Source: Methylophilus sp. Leaf416 (GTDB lineage Bacteria > Pseudomonadota > Gammaproteobacteria > Burkholderiales > Methylophilaceae). From it: a stretch of 64,000 bases of DNA. The DNA lies in the NCBI RefSeq assembly GCF_001424665.1, contig NZ_LMQS01000003.1:63691-127690 (forward strand). The letters are read 5' to 3'. The position numbers and the translations under genes are program-made. The notes under the pieces were generated by a model that was not told where the DNA came from, ran no database searches, and was given only the letters and a program-made list of their open reading frames with translations. The first letter of the stretch is position 1; each line of letters starts with the position of its first letter. This document shows, piece by piece, positions 55,782 through 64,000 of this stretch.

Positions 55782-55839
55782 AAAGACTGCTTGGATGATG
55801 CTCAGAAGCTTGCTTGAAAAGTAACTCCAAGCAGTCTTT
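55782..55839 (+). repeat. 14-bp inverted repeat in the dps 3' region
   Basis: AAAGACTGCTTGGA (55782-55795) is the exact reverse complement of TCCAAGCAGTCTTT (55826-55839), with 30 nt between. The loop holds most of the second dps-tail copy. It could fold in the dps transcript; it lacks a U run, so it is not a standard terminator. Confidence 0.7.
55783..55824 (+). pseudogene. Decayed copy of the dps 3' end (copy 2)
   Basis: Read in frame, this stretch encodes [13 protein letters not shown] plus a stop, against [12 protein letters not shown] at the true Dps C-terminus (one Met inserted). Codons differ heavily (for example AGAAGCTTGCTTGAAAAG against CGTAGCTTGTTAGAGAAA), so protein but not DNA similarity survives, which suggests it once coded. 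No Dps-like sequence precedes it. It also forms the left part of a 14-bp inverted repeat with 55826-55839. Confidence 0.65.
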
Positions 55840-55875
55840 CAGTGTAGGCTAACCTTCAGGTTACGCCAAAACTAA

Positions 55876-55914
55876 AAAACTGCGTGGATGTTACGTGGCT
55901 TATTAGAGAAATAA
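55876..55914 (+). pseudogene. Decayed copy of the dps 3' end (copy 3)
   Basis: Encodes KTAWMLRGLLEK plus a stop codon; a single Ser-to-Gly change relative to dps. At DNA level it is close to the true end (38 bp with about four differences), so it is younger than copy 2. An in-frame TAA precedes it at 55873, so it cannot be translated as part of a longer frame. Confidence 0.7.
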
Positions 55915-55962
55915 CCTTTATTGCATTGCAAAGGCGGTGCAATTTAATTAGCTATTAAATCT

Positions 55963-56987
<1,025 letters not shown>

Positions 56988-57025
56988 GTTCGGCCCGGAT
57001 ATTTAGTCACAAATACGCAGCCAAT

Positions 57026-57067
57026 AAAAAGCGCACCCCAAGCTAATATAACTAGGGTGCGCTTTTT
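57026..57067. terminator. Terminator of trxB
   Basis: A 13-bp perfect stem AAAAAGCGCACCC / GGGTGCGCTTTTT with a 16-nt loop, ending in T6. The A-run on the left arm makes it symmetric. It sits 38 bp past trxB and 40 bp before the Smr gene start. Confidence 0.92.
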
Positions 57068-57107
57068 TCTTTTAGAATGCAGCCTTGAGCTAGTAAAATA
57101 TATCGCC

Positions 57108-57656
57108 ATGACCAGCGACCTGCCAAACACAGAGGATGACGACGACATTCACCTGTTCCTTGAAGCAGTCAAAGGCGCACGCCCGGTAGAGCCCAAGCGT
57201 ATCCTGCATGCACCAAAAAAACCAAAACCTATTCCACGGCAATTGATTCGTGATGAGCAACAGGCGCTAAGGGATTCATTAAGTGATCACTATATTCCTG
57301 CGCATGAACTGGAGAGTGGCGAAGAATTACTTTATTTGCGTGATGGGCAATCGCCTATCATCTTAAGCAAACTTCGCCGTGGTCACTGGGTAGTGCAGGC
57401 ACATATCGACTTGCATGGATTAATCAGTGATGAAGCAAGACTTTATGTATCTGAATTTATCGCTGACTGTAAAAAGCGTGGTTTGCGTTGCGTACGCATC
57501 GTACACGGCAAAGGATTAGGCTCTAGAAACAAAGAGCCGGTGCTGAAACACAAGTTGAGAAACTGGCTGATGCAAAAAGACGAAGTGATTGCTTATGCGC
57601 AGGCCAGGCAGACAGATGGTGGCAGTGGCGCGGTGATTGTGTTGCTTAAAGCTTAA
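57108..57656 (+). CDS. Smr-domain protein
   Basis: 182 residues from the ATG at 57108 (MTSDLPNTEDDDD); a longer frame from 57057 would run through the trxB terminator and is unlikely. An acidic N-terminus and a basic linker (KKPKPIPRQLIRDE) precede a C-terminal Smr domain (~95-180) with the hallmark QAHIDLHGLISDEA and VRIVHGKGLGSRNKEP, ending in GSGAVIVLLKA. Stand-alone Smr proteins are endonucleases on branched DNA or on RNA in stalled ribosome complexes (SmrB). Which role applies here is unclear. Confidence 0.93.
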   Translation: MTSDLPNTEDDDDIHLFLEAVKGARPVEPKRILHAPKKPKPIPRQLIRDEQQALRDSLSDHYIPAHELESGEELLYLRDGQSPIILSKLRRGHWVVQAHIDLHGLISDEARLYVSEFIADCKKRGLRCVRIVHGKGLGSRNKEPVLKHKLRNWLMQKDEVIAYAQARQTDGGSGAVIVLLKA

Positions 57657-57686
57657 AGCGCGATCCCGTTATCGGGGATCACGCTT
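57656..57686. terminator. Imperfect hairpin between convergent Smr and glycine-zipper genes
   Basis: AAGCG-c-GATCCC pairs with GGGATC-a-CGCTT (11 bp with one mismatch, 7-nt loop), beginning at the last base of the Smr stop codon. The following tract (CTCATTC) is only modestly T-rich. Confidence 0.6.
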
Positions 57687-57744
57687 CTCATTCAGAGCGC
57701 TATCCGTTCAAGTTAAATTTTCGCTCACATCCTGAATTCCCGCT

Positions 57745-58371
57745 TTACTCCCAATAGCGACGTGGCTTATGTGCTCCATGCCCTTTGCCAGGTCTTGGAT
57801 GAAAATCCGAAGCTCCGTAGGCCACAGGACGATAAATCACCGGTACAGGTTGAATCTGGGTGTAATGCGGCCTCATCCTAACAGTCACATCCATCACCGG
57901 ACCAGGGTCCCTATCCATTAAAGTACTGTATTGACGGCCCTGATACTCATAATTGACCATATAGCCAGTCGTCACCATTTGCCATTGGTCAACCACTACA
58001 CACTGTTCAACCGGGCGTGTCACTACACGCTCCTGGCTATATACATTCTGGTTACCGACCCGATCACCCACAATCGCGCCAACACCTGCACCGACTGCAG
58101 CCGCAGCGACGCGCCCACCGCCTTTACCAATCGTACTGCCCAATAAACCACCGGCCACCCCTCCGATAATGGCACCAGTGTTAGAACGCTGAGGTTGCGC
58201 ATACACACTTTCGCGCACAGAGGCAGTTTGACATTCCTGGCGGGGCTGGTTGACACGCTGCACTTGCGGACTGACCGACAGCACGCGCGCCCTGTCAATA
58301 AACGTTTGGTCAGCAAACGCCATCTGGCTGGTTGCCATTAATACAACACTTACTGATATGAGTTTTCGCAT
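57745..58371 (-). CDS. Glycine-zipper 2TM outer-membrane-associated protein
   Basis: 208 residues with a signal peptide (cleavage after MAFA, near 20). Residues ~65-105 form a glycine zipper hairpin (GAIIGGVAGGLLGSTIG and VGAGVGAIVGDRVG) as in SlyB/Rick-17kDa antigens, flanked by beta-rich sequence (QRSNTG; VNYEYQGRQYSTLMD). The C-terminus is basic and proline/histidine rich (GKGHGAHKPRRYWE). No lipobox is present. Such proteins support envelope integrity; exact role unknown. Confidence 0.88.
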   Translation of the reverse strand: MRKLISVSVVLMATSQMAFADQTFIDRARVLSVSPQVQRVNQPRQECQTASVRESVYAQPQRSNTGAIIGGVAGGLLGSTIGKGGGRVAAAAVGAGVGAIVGDRVGNQNVYSQERVVTRPVEQCVVVDQWQMVTTGYMVNYEYQGRQYSTLMDRDPGPVMDVTVRMRPHYTQIQPVPVIYRPVAYGASDFHPRPGKGHGAHKPRRYWE

Positions 58372-58496
58372 TCACTTTTTCCTCTCAACAAAACCTGCTT
58401 GATGCAGTTATTTGCATAACGTGCATTCAATCATGAGAGACGACTGCCGGATGTATCGGTCTGTGGCGGATTTGTATCGATGCAGATACAGATTTT

Positions 58497-59159
58497 TTAC
58501 TGACTGCTATTGGCGAGTTTGAGTAATTCGCCGCGCTGCTGTATTTCAATCACGCCGCGACCCATTGAGAGCCAGCCCTTTTGTTCCAGCCGTTTTAACT
58601 GGCGGCTGATGACTTCGCGCGCGGTGCCCAGTTCATCGGCAATCTGCTGATGCGTCCGTTGAATGGTGTTATTGCCTACATCCAGCAGACACTTAGCGAG
58701 GCGCGCATCCAGCGTCTGAAAAGCCACTTCGTCCAGCAGCACAATCAGGTCGCTGATCAATGCCCCGTAATTCTGCATCACATATTGCCGAAATACCGGG
58801 GAATCTATCATCAGGCGCTGAAAAATCGCATCCGGCACAATCACATCCTGGATCTCCTCCTCCACAATGGTGGAAGCTGGATATTGGCTATTGCCTAACA
58901 GGCAGGTGGTGGTAATGACGCAGGTTTCACCGGCGCCTACGCGGTAAAGCAGGATTTCGCGTCCGCTGGCAGACATTTTGTAAACACGTGAACGGCCCTT
59001 CAGGCGTAAAACATAGCCACTACAGTGATCGCCCTCCTGGTAACCAATCGTGCCCACCGGCGCTTCTACGATACGGGCATATTGCAATAATAATTTTTTA
59101 TTCGACTCTTCAAGTGCTTCCAGCTCGGGAAACAGACTCATCCATGACAGTGATTGCAT
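58497..59159 (-). CDS. Crp/Fnr-family transcription regulator
   Basis: 220 residues from the ATG at 59159; the longer frame (59228) adds 23 unrelated residues. A cyclic-nucleotide-type sensor barrel (~25-140) and an HTH domain (~150-220). The recognition helix reads GTAREVISRQLKRLEQ, with the Glu-x-x-Ser-Arg pattern that FNR uses to read TTGAT half sites. The four N-terminal cysteines of an oxygen-sensing Fe-S FNR are absent, and the cAMP-binding Arg/Thr pattern of CRP is not evident, so the signal is unknown. It diverges from the SqrR-type repressor gene, with FNR-like sequences between them. Confidence 0.93.
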   Translation of the reverse strand: MQSLSWMSLFPELEALEESNKKLLLQYARIVEAPVGTIGYQEGDHCSGYVLRLKGRSRVYKMSASGREILLYRVGAGETCVITTTCLLGNSQYPASTIVEEEIQDVIVPDAIFQRLMIDSPVFRQYVMQNYGALISDLIVLLDEVAFQTLDARLAKCLLDVGNNTIQRTHQQIADELGTAREVISRQLKRLEQKGWLSMGRGVIEIQQRGELLKLANSSQ

Positions 59160-59311
59160 AATATCCAGTTCCCCAGTTTGTTTTTTATTTTGAGTCCGCG
59201 CGTTAACGCAGAACTTCCAACGACACACTTTTATGCGATAAACTTTATCATAATTGAGTCATCAGCTATCAAAGTAGTGACAATCATCAGGACATATTCT
59301 GCTTGTCCTTA

Positions 59312-59325
59312 TTGATTCGCATCAC
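59312..59325. promoter_or_regulatory. FNR-type binding site
   Basis: TTGAT-TCGC-ATCAC matches the FNR consensus TTGAT-N4-ATCAA at nine of ten positions. It lies between the divergent Crp/Fnr and ArsR genes, 77 bp before the latter's start, so it could serve the regulator that is encoded alongside it. Confidence 0.55.
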
Positions 59326-59330
59326 TGGCT

Positions 59331-59348
59331 ATTGATCTGAGAATCAAT
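59331..59348. promoter_or_regulatory. Inverted repeat upstream of the ArsR-family gene
   Basis: ATTGAT (59331-59336) and ATCAAT (59343-59348) flank 6 bp. Spacing is 2 bp too long for a canonical FNR site; it may be the operator of the SqrR/BigR-type repressor, 54 bp before its start codon. Confidence 0.45.
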
Positions 59349-59401
59349 GAATCCATTCACATAATATAAAAATAATGATCTTCAATAGGGGTATTACGCA
59401 G

Positions 59402-59734
59402 ATGTCGGAAATTGCAGCAAATATTTTTGAGCAGTTGAGAGCGTCGGCCGACCAAGCCAGCAGTCTTTTGAAAGTGATGGCGAACAGCGACAGGTTGATG
59501 CTGTTGTGCCAGCTGTCGCAAGGTGAGAAGTCTGTCAGTGCACTGGAAACCAGTTTGAATTTACGCCAACCCAGCCTGTCACAACAATTAACCGTCTTGC
59601 GTGAAGCGCAACTGGTGACTACCCGCCGTGAAGGCAAAAATATGTATTACAGTATCAGCAGCCCCGCTGCGCTGTCTGTCATACAGGTACTGCACCGTGA
59701 GTTTTGCCAAAAAGCCGTCGCAATCCAGTTTTAA
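59402..59734 (+). CDS. SqrR/BigR-type ArsR-family persulfide-sensing repressor
   Basis: 110 residues from the ATG at 59402 (a non-conserved leader would start at 59375). Winged-helix ArsR fold: ANSDRLMLLCQLSQGEKSV, recognition helix LRQPSLSQQLTVLREAQ and wing VTTRREGKNMYYSI. Two cysteines, Cys36 (LLCQL) and Cys102 (EFCQKA), are spaced 66 residues apart, exactly as Cys41/Cys107 of SqrR; these form a tetrasulfide link with reactive sulfur and release DNA. It leads the unit with a DUF442 protein and an SQR, the usual regulon of this repressor. Confidence 0.9.
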   Translation: MSEIAANIFEQLRASADQASSLLKVMANSDRLMLLCQLSQGEKSVSALETSLNLRQPSLSQQLTVLREAQLVTTRREGKNMYYSISSPAALSVIQVLHREFCQKAVAIQF

Positions 59735-59752
59735 GAATGCCCAGGAGCCTGT

Positions 59753-60175
59753 ATGGATATCAAAAAAATTGATCAACGCTTTAGTACCAGCGGTCAATTA
59801 ACTGAAGCCGATTTGGAAACCGTCGCCAGTCAGGGTTTCAAATTAGTGATCAATTTCCGCCCGGATAATGAAGGTGGAGAGGCACAACCAACCAATGCAG
59901 CGCTTGCCGAAAAAGCCAGAGCATTAGGGCTGGCTTATGCCTATATACCTGTGATTCCCAACCAGATTCAACCTGAGCATGTCAATCAGTTACGCGCCCT
60001 GCTCAGCCTGCATCAAGGGTCAGCGCTTGGCTTTTGCCGTACCGGCAACCGGGCCAATAACGTTTATCAGCAAACATTACAGTCTGACGCCATGAACAAA
60101 CCAGACTGTTGCAGCCAGCAAGGCGGTGACGGACAGAACCTGTCGTCACGTGTGCTAGGCTGGCTTAAACGTTAA
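59753..60175 (+). CDS. DUF442 (Blh-type) phosphatase-like protein
   Basis: 140 residues. The N-terminal ~110 match DUF442, the dual-specificity-phosphatase-like domain fused to persulfide dioxygenase in BigR-controlled Blh proteins: INFRPDNEGGEAQP and the P-loop GFCRTGNRANNVY (Cys-x5-Arg). Here it stands alone, and no ETHE1-like dioxygenase domain follows. The tail carries a Cys pair (DCCSQQ). A role as a sulfurtransferase/phosphatase-like partner in sulfide detoxification is likely by context. It starts 18 bp after the repressor gene. Confidence 0.85.
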   Translation: MDIKKIDQRFSTSGQLTEADLETVASQGFKLVINFRPDNEGGEAQPTNAALAEKARALGLAYAYIPVIPNQIQPEHVNQLRALLSLHQGSALGFCRTGNRANNVYQQTLQSDAMNKPDCCSQQGGDGQNLSSRVLGWLKR

Positions 60176-60351
60176 TGATTCACTGAATAAGTCGTCCCGC
60201 AAAATGAAGTGGCAGGCGCACGGCATGCAGAAACCGGCATACTTGCAATATGTATAAAGATTTCAAGTACCGTGCAACGACGCAATTCGCTCGCACAGAC
60301 ACTTATTCCGTTTATCTTGAATTCTGACCTCATTACTTAGGGAAAAATATT

Positions 60352-61578
60352 ATGAGTCACATATCCTATGACATTGTCATTGTGGGAGGCGGCAGCGCTG
60401 GCAGCGCACTTGCGGCAAGTGTAAAAAAGCGCGCGCCATCACTCACCATTGCCATCATCGAACCTTCCGATAAACACTATTATCAACCGGCCTGGACACT
60501 GGTAGGCGCAGGCGAATTTGACGTCAACAAAACCGTCAGGCCAATGTCTGAGGCTATTCCCGACGGTATTACCTGGTTACAGGCAGCGGTGACGGAATTT
60601 CAGCCGGCTGAGAAACAAGTGATTACAGACAAACTAGGCACTATTCAATACACACAACTGGTGGTTGCGGCGGGCTTGAAACTGAACTGGGAAGGCATTA
60701 AAGGCCTGACTGAGACCTTAGGCAAAAATGGCGTTACTTCAAATTACCGATTTGATCTGGCACCTTATACCTGGCAACTGGTACAGCAACTGGAATCAGG
60801 TGAGGCGATTTTCACTCAACCACCCATGCCGATCAAATGCGCGGGTGCACCACAAAAAGCACTTTATCTTTCATGCGCAGAATGGCAAGGCAAAAACCGC
60901 TTGGGTCATATTAAAGCTTCATTCTATAGCTCAACACCGGCGTTGTTTGGCGTAAAAGAGTACGTTGAGCCTTTAATGCAATATATCCGCCGTTATAAAG
61001 TTAATCTCAACCTCAATAGCACATTGGTAGAAGTAGATGGCCCAGCCAAAATGGCCTGGTTCAATGTGAAAGATGCGGATGGCAATGTGACCCGCATCAG
61101 CAAACCGTTTGATTTACTGCATGTAGTGCCACCACAAACAGCACTGGATTTCTTGAAGCAAAGCCCGTTAGTAAATGCGGATGGCTGGGTGGAAGTGGAT
61201 CAGCACAGCTTGCAGCATGTCCGTTACCCTGAAGTATTTGGCGTCGGCGATTGCACCAGCACACCTAATGCAAAAACCGCCGCAGCTGCGCGCAAGCAAG
61301 TGGTGATCGCTGCCGAAAACCTGCTGGCGCAACGTGAAGGAAAAGCATTGCCTTCACGCTACGATGGTTACGGTTCATGCCCGTTGACGGTGGAAAAAGG
61401 CAAAATCATCCTTGCCGAATTCGGGTATGGTGGCAAGATTGTGCCTACGTTCCCCTGGGATTCCACCAAACCGCGCCGCTCTGCCTGGTTGCTGAAGAAA
61501 TATGTTTTACCATGGCTATACTGGAACCTGATGCTTAAGGGACGCGAATGGCTGGCCCGTTGCGGCGCCTGCGGTTAA
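60352..61578 (+). CDS. sqr: Type II-like sulfide:quinone oxidoreductase
   Basis: 408 residues. FAD-binding GGGSAGSALAAS at the N-terminus, second Rossmann-like segment, and FGVGDCTSTPNAKTAAAARKQ near residue 300. The catalytic cysteines are Cys163 (PIKCAGAPQK) and Cys343 (YGSCPLTVEK), close in spacing to those of human SQOR. The C-terminus (WLLKKYVLPWLYWNLMLKG) is an amphipathic membrane-attaching helix region. It oxidises sulfide to persulfide or polysulfide and passes electrons to the quinone pool. It follows the SqrR/DUF442 pair by 176 bp and converges with the aminopeptidase gene, the stops 4 bp apart. Confidence 0.92.
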   Translation: MSHISYDIVIVGGGSAGSALAASVKKRAPSLTIAIIEPSDKHYYQPAWTLVGAGEFDVNKTVRPMSEAIPDGITWLQAAVTEFQPAEKQVITDKLGTIQYTQLVVAAGLKLNWEGIKGLTETLGKNGVTSNYRFDLAPYTWQLVQQLESGEAIFTQPPMPIKCAGAPQKALYLSCAEWQGKNRLGHIKASFYSSTPALFGVKEYVEPLMQYIRRYKVNLNLNSTLVEVDGPAKMAWFNVKDADGNVTRISKPFDLLHVVPPQTALDFLKQSPLVNADGWVEVDQHSLQHVRYPEVFGVGDCTSTPNAKTAAAARKQVVIAAENLLAQREGKALPSRYDGYGSCPLTVEKGKIILAEFGYGGKIVPTFPWDSTKPRRSAWLLKKYVLPWLYWNLMLKGREWLARCGACG

Positions 61579-61582
61579 AGGA

Positions 61583-63034
61583 CTATTCGGCAAGAAAAGT
61601 TTTTAACCATTGCAAAGTCAATGCAACGCCAAAACCATTGACCTCACTTGCTACCGCACCTAGCCCGTCTTTGTGCGCATAAGAAGACAAATCGACGTGA
61701 CACCATGAGATGTTGTCTTCTAAAAACTTGCCCAGAAAGCGTGCGGCAATGATGTGATCGGCATCGCTTTCCATAGTGCATTGCTTGATATCGGCAATCT
61801 CGCTATCCAGCTCGCTGTCGTAATCCTCGGCATACGGAAAAACCACTACGCGCTCGCCGCTGACGATACCCGCCTCAGCTACTTGAGATGCCAACGCCTG
61901 TGAATTGGCTATAATGCCACTCATACGCGTGCCCAAAGCTGTTTGCATGCTGCCGGTCAGGGTTGCGAAATCCAGGATAGTATCCGGCTTTTCACGGCTG
62001 GCTAGTGTTAAGGTATCTGCCAGCACCATGCGCCCTTCGGCATCGGTGTGCACAATTTCAATGGTCATGCCATTGAGCGCCGTCACCACATCGTTTTGCT
62101 TATAAGCATTAGGCCCGATATGGTTTTGCGCGAGGGCCAGCCAGCAATCCACATTAACCGGCAATTGTTGGGTGCTAATGGCTTGCAAAATGCTGACTGC
62201 CACCGCACTGCCATTCATATCCTGGTGCATACCCTGCATATATTTTGAAGACTTGAGGTTATGGCCGCCAGTATCAAAGCAAATACCTTTGCCTACCAAT
62301 GCCAGGGTTTTCGATGCTTGCGCATGACGGTAAGACAGTTTTACGATGGCGGCATCTTGCGTCTCAGACCCTTGTGCAACCGCCACAAAAGCGCCAGCGC
62401 CCATGGCTTTCAGTTGTTCGACATTCCATTCGGCATACTGCCAGTTTTGCTCGCTGGCTAATGCCTGCAAGCGCTCCCTGTATAACTTTGGCGTCTGCTG
62501 ATTGGGCGGTGTTAGCGTAAGTGTGCGGCATAAAGTGTTAGCGGCGGCGGTAGCTTCTACTTCAGTCATCCACGGCAATGCATCAATGCCAAATATGCAG
62601 ATATCTTTTAACCCGGCTAATTTAGCGTCGCGCTTCAACGCAGGTAAATTCTGAGCATTCACTAGCGCGACATATGCGGCCAACTTTGCAACGGAATCTA
62701 TGGCTTGCCCGTAAACAGCCATTGCAAGTCTGGTTGGTCGTTCGGCCAGCAGCGGTTTAAGTGCTTGCCTGAGCAAAGTCTGCTGCTCAAAAACTGACTG
62801 TGCAGTTTTAAGCTGCACCATACTGATCAATGCGCCATCAGCCAATTCTAAAGAAACAGGCTTCTCCTCTATATCCTTCAACGTGGATTGGCTGCGTTTG
62901 AGTTTATTTTCCAGCGAGGTGTGAAATGGCATGGTTGCTGGCAATGCATCAACAAATACCAGTAATACATGCTGCGAAAAATCCAGTATGGATGATTCGT
63001 TCAAGGCTAAATAATGGGACCAGTTAATATGCAT
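61583..63034 (-). CDS. M17 leucyl aminopeptidase family protein
   Basis: 483 residues from the ATG at 63034; an in-frame TTG at 63067 would add 11 residues. The catalytic C-terminal half carries the M17 metal motifs LVGKGICFDTGGHNLK (Lys and Asp), and HTDAEGRMVLADTL (Asp-Ala-Glu-Gly-Arg). The middle shows GMHQDMNGSA in place of the usual MKxDMGGAA, with the metal-binding Asp kept. It cleaves N-terminal residues in a Zn/Mn-dependent hexamer. Shorter N-terminal domain than PepA, so no DNA-binding function is expected. Its start region faces aceE. Confidence 0.92.
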   Translation of the reverse strand: MHINWSHYLALNESSILDFSQHVLLVFVDALPATMPFHTSLENKLKRSQSTLKDIEEKPVSLELADGALISMVQLKTAQSVFEQQTLLRQALKPLLAERPTRLAMAVYGQAIDSVAKLAAYVALVNAQNLPALKRDAKLAGLKDICIFGIDALPWMTEVEATAAANTLCRTLTLTPPNQQTPKLYRERLQALASEQNWQYAEWNVEQLKAMGAGAFVAVAQGSETQDAAIVKLSYRHAQASKTLALVGKGICFDTGGHNLKSSKYMQGMHQDMNGSAVAVSILQAISTQQLPVNVDCWLALAQNHIGPNAYKQNDVVTALNGMTIEIVHTDAEGRMVLADTLTLASREKPDTILDFATLTGSMQTALGTRMSGIIANSQALASQVAEAGIVSGERVVVFPYAEDYDSELDSEIADIKQCTMESDADHIIAARFLGKFLEDNISWCHVDLSSYAHKDGLGAVASEVNGFGVALTLQWLKTFLAE

Positions 63035-63336
63035 ACAGTCAGAAAACACTCTTATATAAAATATCAAATAAACGTAGCAAATACCTGTAGTTAGGCATTG
63101 TTAATTCAAGCAAAACTTGACCAAAAGCACTAAAAAAGAGACACTTATGGCTGATTGAAAGGTTGGCCTCGCCATCACCATGGCGGCGCGCAACGTGATA
63201 CCATTAAAATAACAAGTATCCGACTTCGGAACCCCTTCTTGGTAATCAACAATTGCTCAACTCCAGGCACTGATATTTGGTAAGTACAGACCTGGATTAT
63301 ACGCACAGCGACTTAAAACTCGGAGAATCCTCACGC

Positions 63337-64000
63337 ATGGCAACGCATTCGCAAGCACACCTCAATGAAACTGATGCTCAAGAAACCCAGGAATGGTTAG
63401 ACGCACTCAGCGCAGTTATTGAGAATGAAGGGCCAGAACGTGCCCACTTCCTGCTGGAAGCAATGATTGATCAGGCCCGCCGTTCAGGCGGCCATTTGCC
63501 GTACAAAGCAACGACTTCATACGTCAACACGATTCCAACGCATCAACAAAGCAAACTGCCTGGTGACCCGGAGATGGAACGTCGCATCCGCGCGCTGATC
63601 CGCTGGAACTCTATTATGACCGTGCTGCGCGCGAACGAAAAATCGCCAGGCATCGGTGGTCATATTGCCAGCTTCCAGTCAGCGGCTACTTTGTATGACG
63701 TTGCTTTTAACCATTTTTTCCGCGCTGCAAACGAAAGTTTTGGTGGCGACTGTGTGTATTTCCAGGGCCACTCCTCCCCAGGCGTGTATGCACGTGCTTT
63801 CCTTGAAGGACGCATTACAGCAGAGCAAATGGATAATTTCCGCCAGGAAACCGGTGGCAATGGTCTTTCCAGCTATCCACACCCATGGTTGATGCCTGAT
63901 TTCTGGCAGTTCCCAACGGTGTCTATGGGGCTAGGCCCATTGGCTGGTATTTACCAGGCACGCTTCCTCAAGTACCTGCATAACCGCGGCATTGCCGATA
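63337..64000 (+). CDS. aceE: Pyruvate dehydrogenase E1 component (homodimeric), 3' end missing
   Basis: The reading frame starts at ATG 63337 with GGAG 11 bp upstream and is open to the window end (221 codons). The protein begins MATHSQAHLNETDAQETQEW and continues with IRALIRWNSIMTVLRANEK, GIGGHIASFQSAATLYDV, FQGHSSPGVYARAFLEGRI and HPWLMPDFWQFPTVSMG, all conserved in AceE-type E1 enzymes. It decarboxylates pyruvate with thiamine diphosphate. The downstream aceF and lpd would be expected outside the window. The 302-bp region 63035-63336 shows no further gene; a small CGCCAT/ATGGCG hairpin lies near 63171-63186. Confidence 0.95.
   Translation, partial: MATHSQAHLNETDAQETQEWLDALSAVIENEGPERAHFLLEAMIDQARRSGGHLPYKATTSYVNTIPTHQQSKLPGDPEMERRIRALIRWNSIMTVLRANEKSPGIGGHIASFQSAATLYDVAFNHFFRAANESFGGDCVYFQGHSSPGVYARAFLEGRITAEQMDNFRQETGGNGLSSYPHPWLMPDFWQFPTVSMGLGPLAGIYQARFLKYLHNRGIAD

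Noticed and set aside
57057-57107. Upstream start of the Smr gene
   Set aside because: It would begin inside the trxB terminator arm, and the added residues do not look conserved; ATG 57108 opens the acidic conserved N-terminus.
59332-59347. TTGAT-N6-ATCAA as a second canonical FNR site
   Set aside because: The spacer is 6 bp rather than 4, so it is listed only as an inverted repeat.
63171-63186. CGCCAT/ATGGCG hairpin upstream of aceE as a PdhR operator
   Set aside because: It does not resemble the ATTGGT-N3-ACCAAT pattern of PdhR sites.

Overview
The window is chromosomal DNA of moderate GC content from a Gram-negative bacterium. Outer-membrane porins, LolA, a YhdP/AsmA-type protein, EF-P with the arginine rhamnosyltransferase EarP, and the gene order ftsK-lolA-rarA-serS point to a betaproteobacterium. 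A methylotroph-like member of the Nitrosomonadales (Methylophilaceae) is my best guess, but it rests on general resemblance and not on a marker gene. Genes are densely packed (54 called). I found no tRNA, rRNA, insertion sequence, prophage or CRISPR array. One gap exceeds 300 bp (30769-31077).

Layout. 1-1.6 kb: the 3' part of a cysteine desulfurase of the type packaged as cargo in family 2A encapsulin nanocompartments. Its start, and probably the shell gene, lie outside the window. 1.7-6.6 kb: a membrane-anchored orphan TAXI-type binding protein and two paralogous membrane EAL phosphodiesterases. 6.8-10.1 kb: a sulfur-acquisition unit on the minus strand (YezD-like protein, alginate-export-type porin, sulfate-binding protein, DUF2325 protein). 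10.3-11.8 kb: a phosphate-selective-type porin behind a clear Pho box. 11.9-18 kb: lysS, a CpxRA-like two-component pair, an orphan helical protein and an ABC-F ATPase. 18.3-25 kb: the plus-strand run yhdP, Nit amidase, tldD and a VOC protein. 25-32 kb: an FucP/GluP-type sugar transporter, a DUF2934 protein, a secreted trypsin-like protease with a small secreted partner, efp-earP, a DnaQ-like exonuclease and a GufA-type ZIP transporter. 32-36 kb: OmpA-like lipoprotein, then a compact metal-handling module (MerT-like membrane protein, periplasmic HMA protein, beta-barrel-like protein, Cys/His-rich secreted protein), greB and a small membrane protein.

36.3-49.5 kb: an AddB/AddA-like helicase-nuclease pair, nitroreductase, DedA, mfd, rpiA (palindrome over its -10) and mltF. 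49.5-55.2 kb: ftsK-lolA-rarA-serS on the minus strand. 55.2-57.7 kb: dps followed by two decayed copies of its own 3' end, then trxB and an Smr-domain gene. 57.7-61.6 kb: a glycine-zipper protein, an FNR-type regulator, and a divergent sulfide/persulfide unit (SqrR/BigR-type ArsR repressor, DUF442 phosphatase-like protein, type II sulfide:quinone oxidoreductase). 61.6-64 kb: an M17 aminopeptidase and the 5' part of aceE.

Sulfur is the recurring theme: cysteine desulfurization (possibly compartmentalised), sulfate capture, and sulfide/persulfide sensing and oxidation. A phosphate-starvation porin and several metal and c-di-GMP functions complete the picture. The most notable items for follow-up are the encapsulin-type cargo enzyme at the left edge, the four-gene metal module, the dps-tail reiterations, and the regulatory palindromes upstream of rpiA and in the FNR/SqrR intergenic region.
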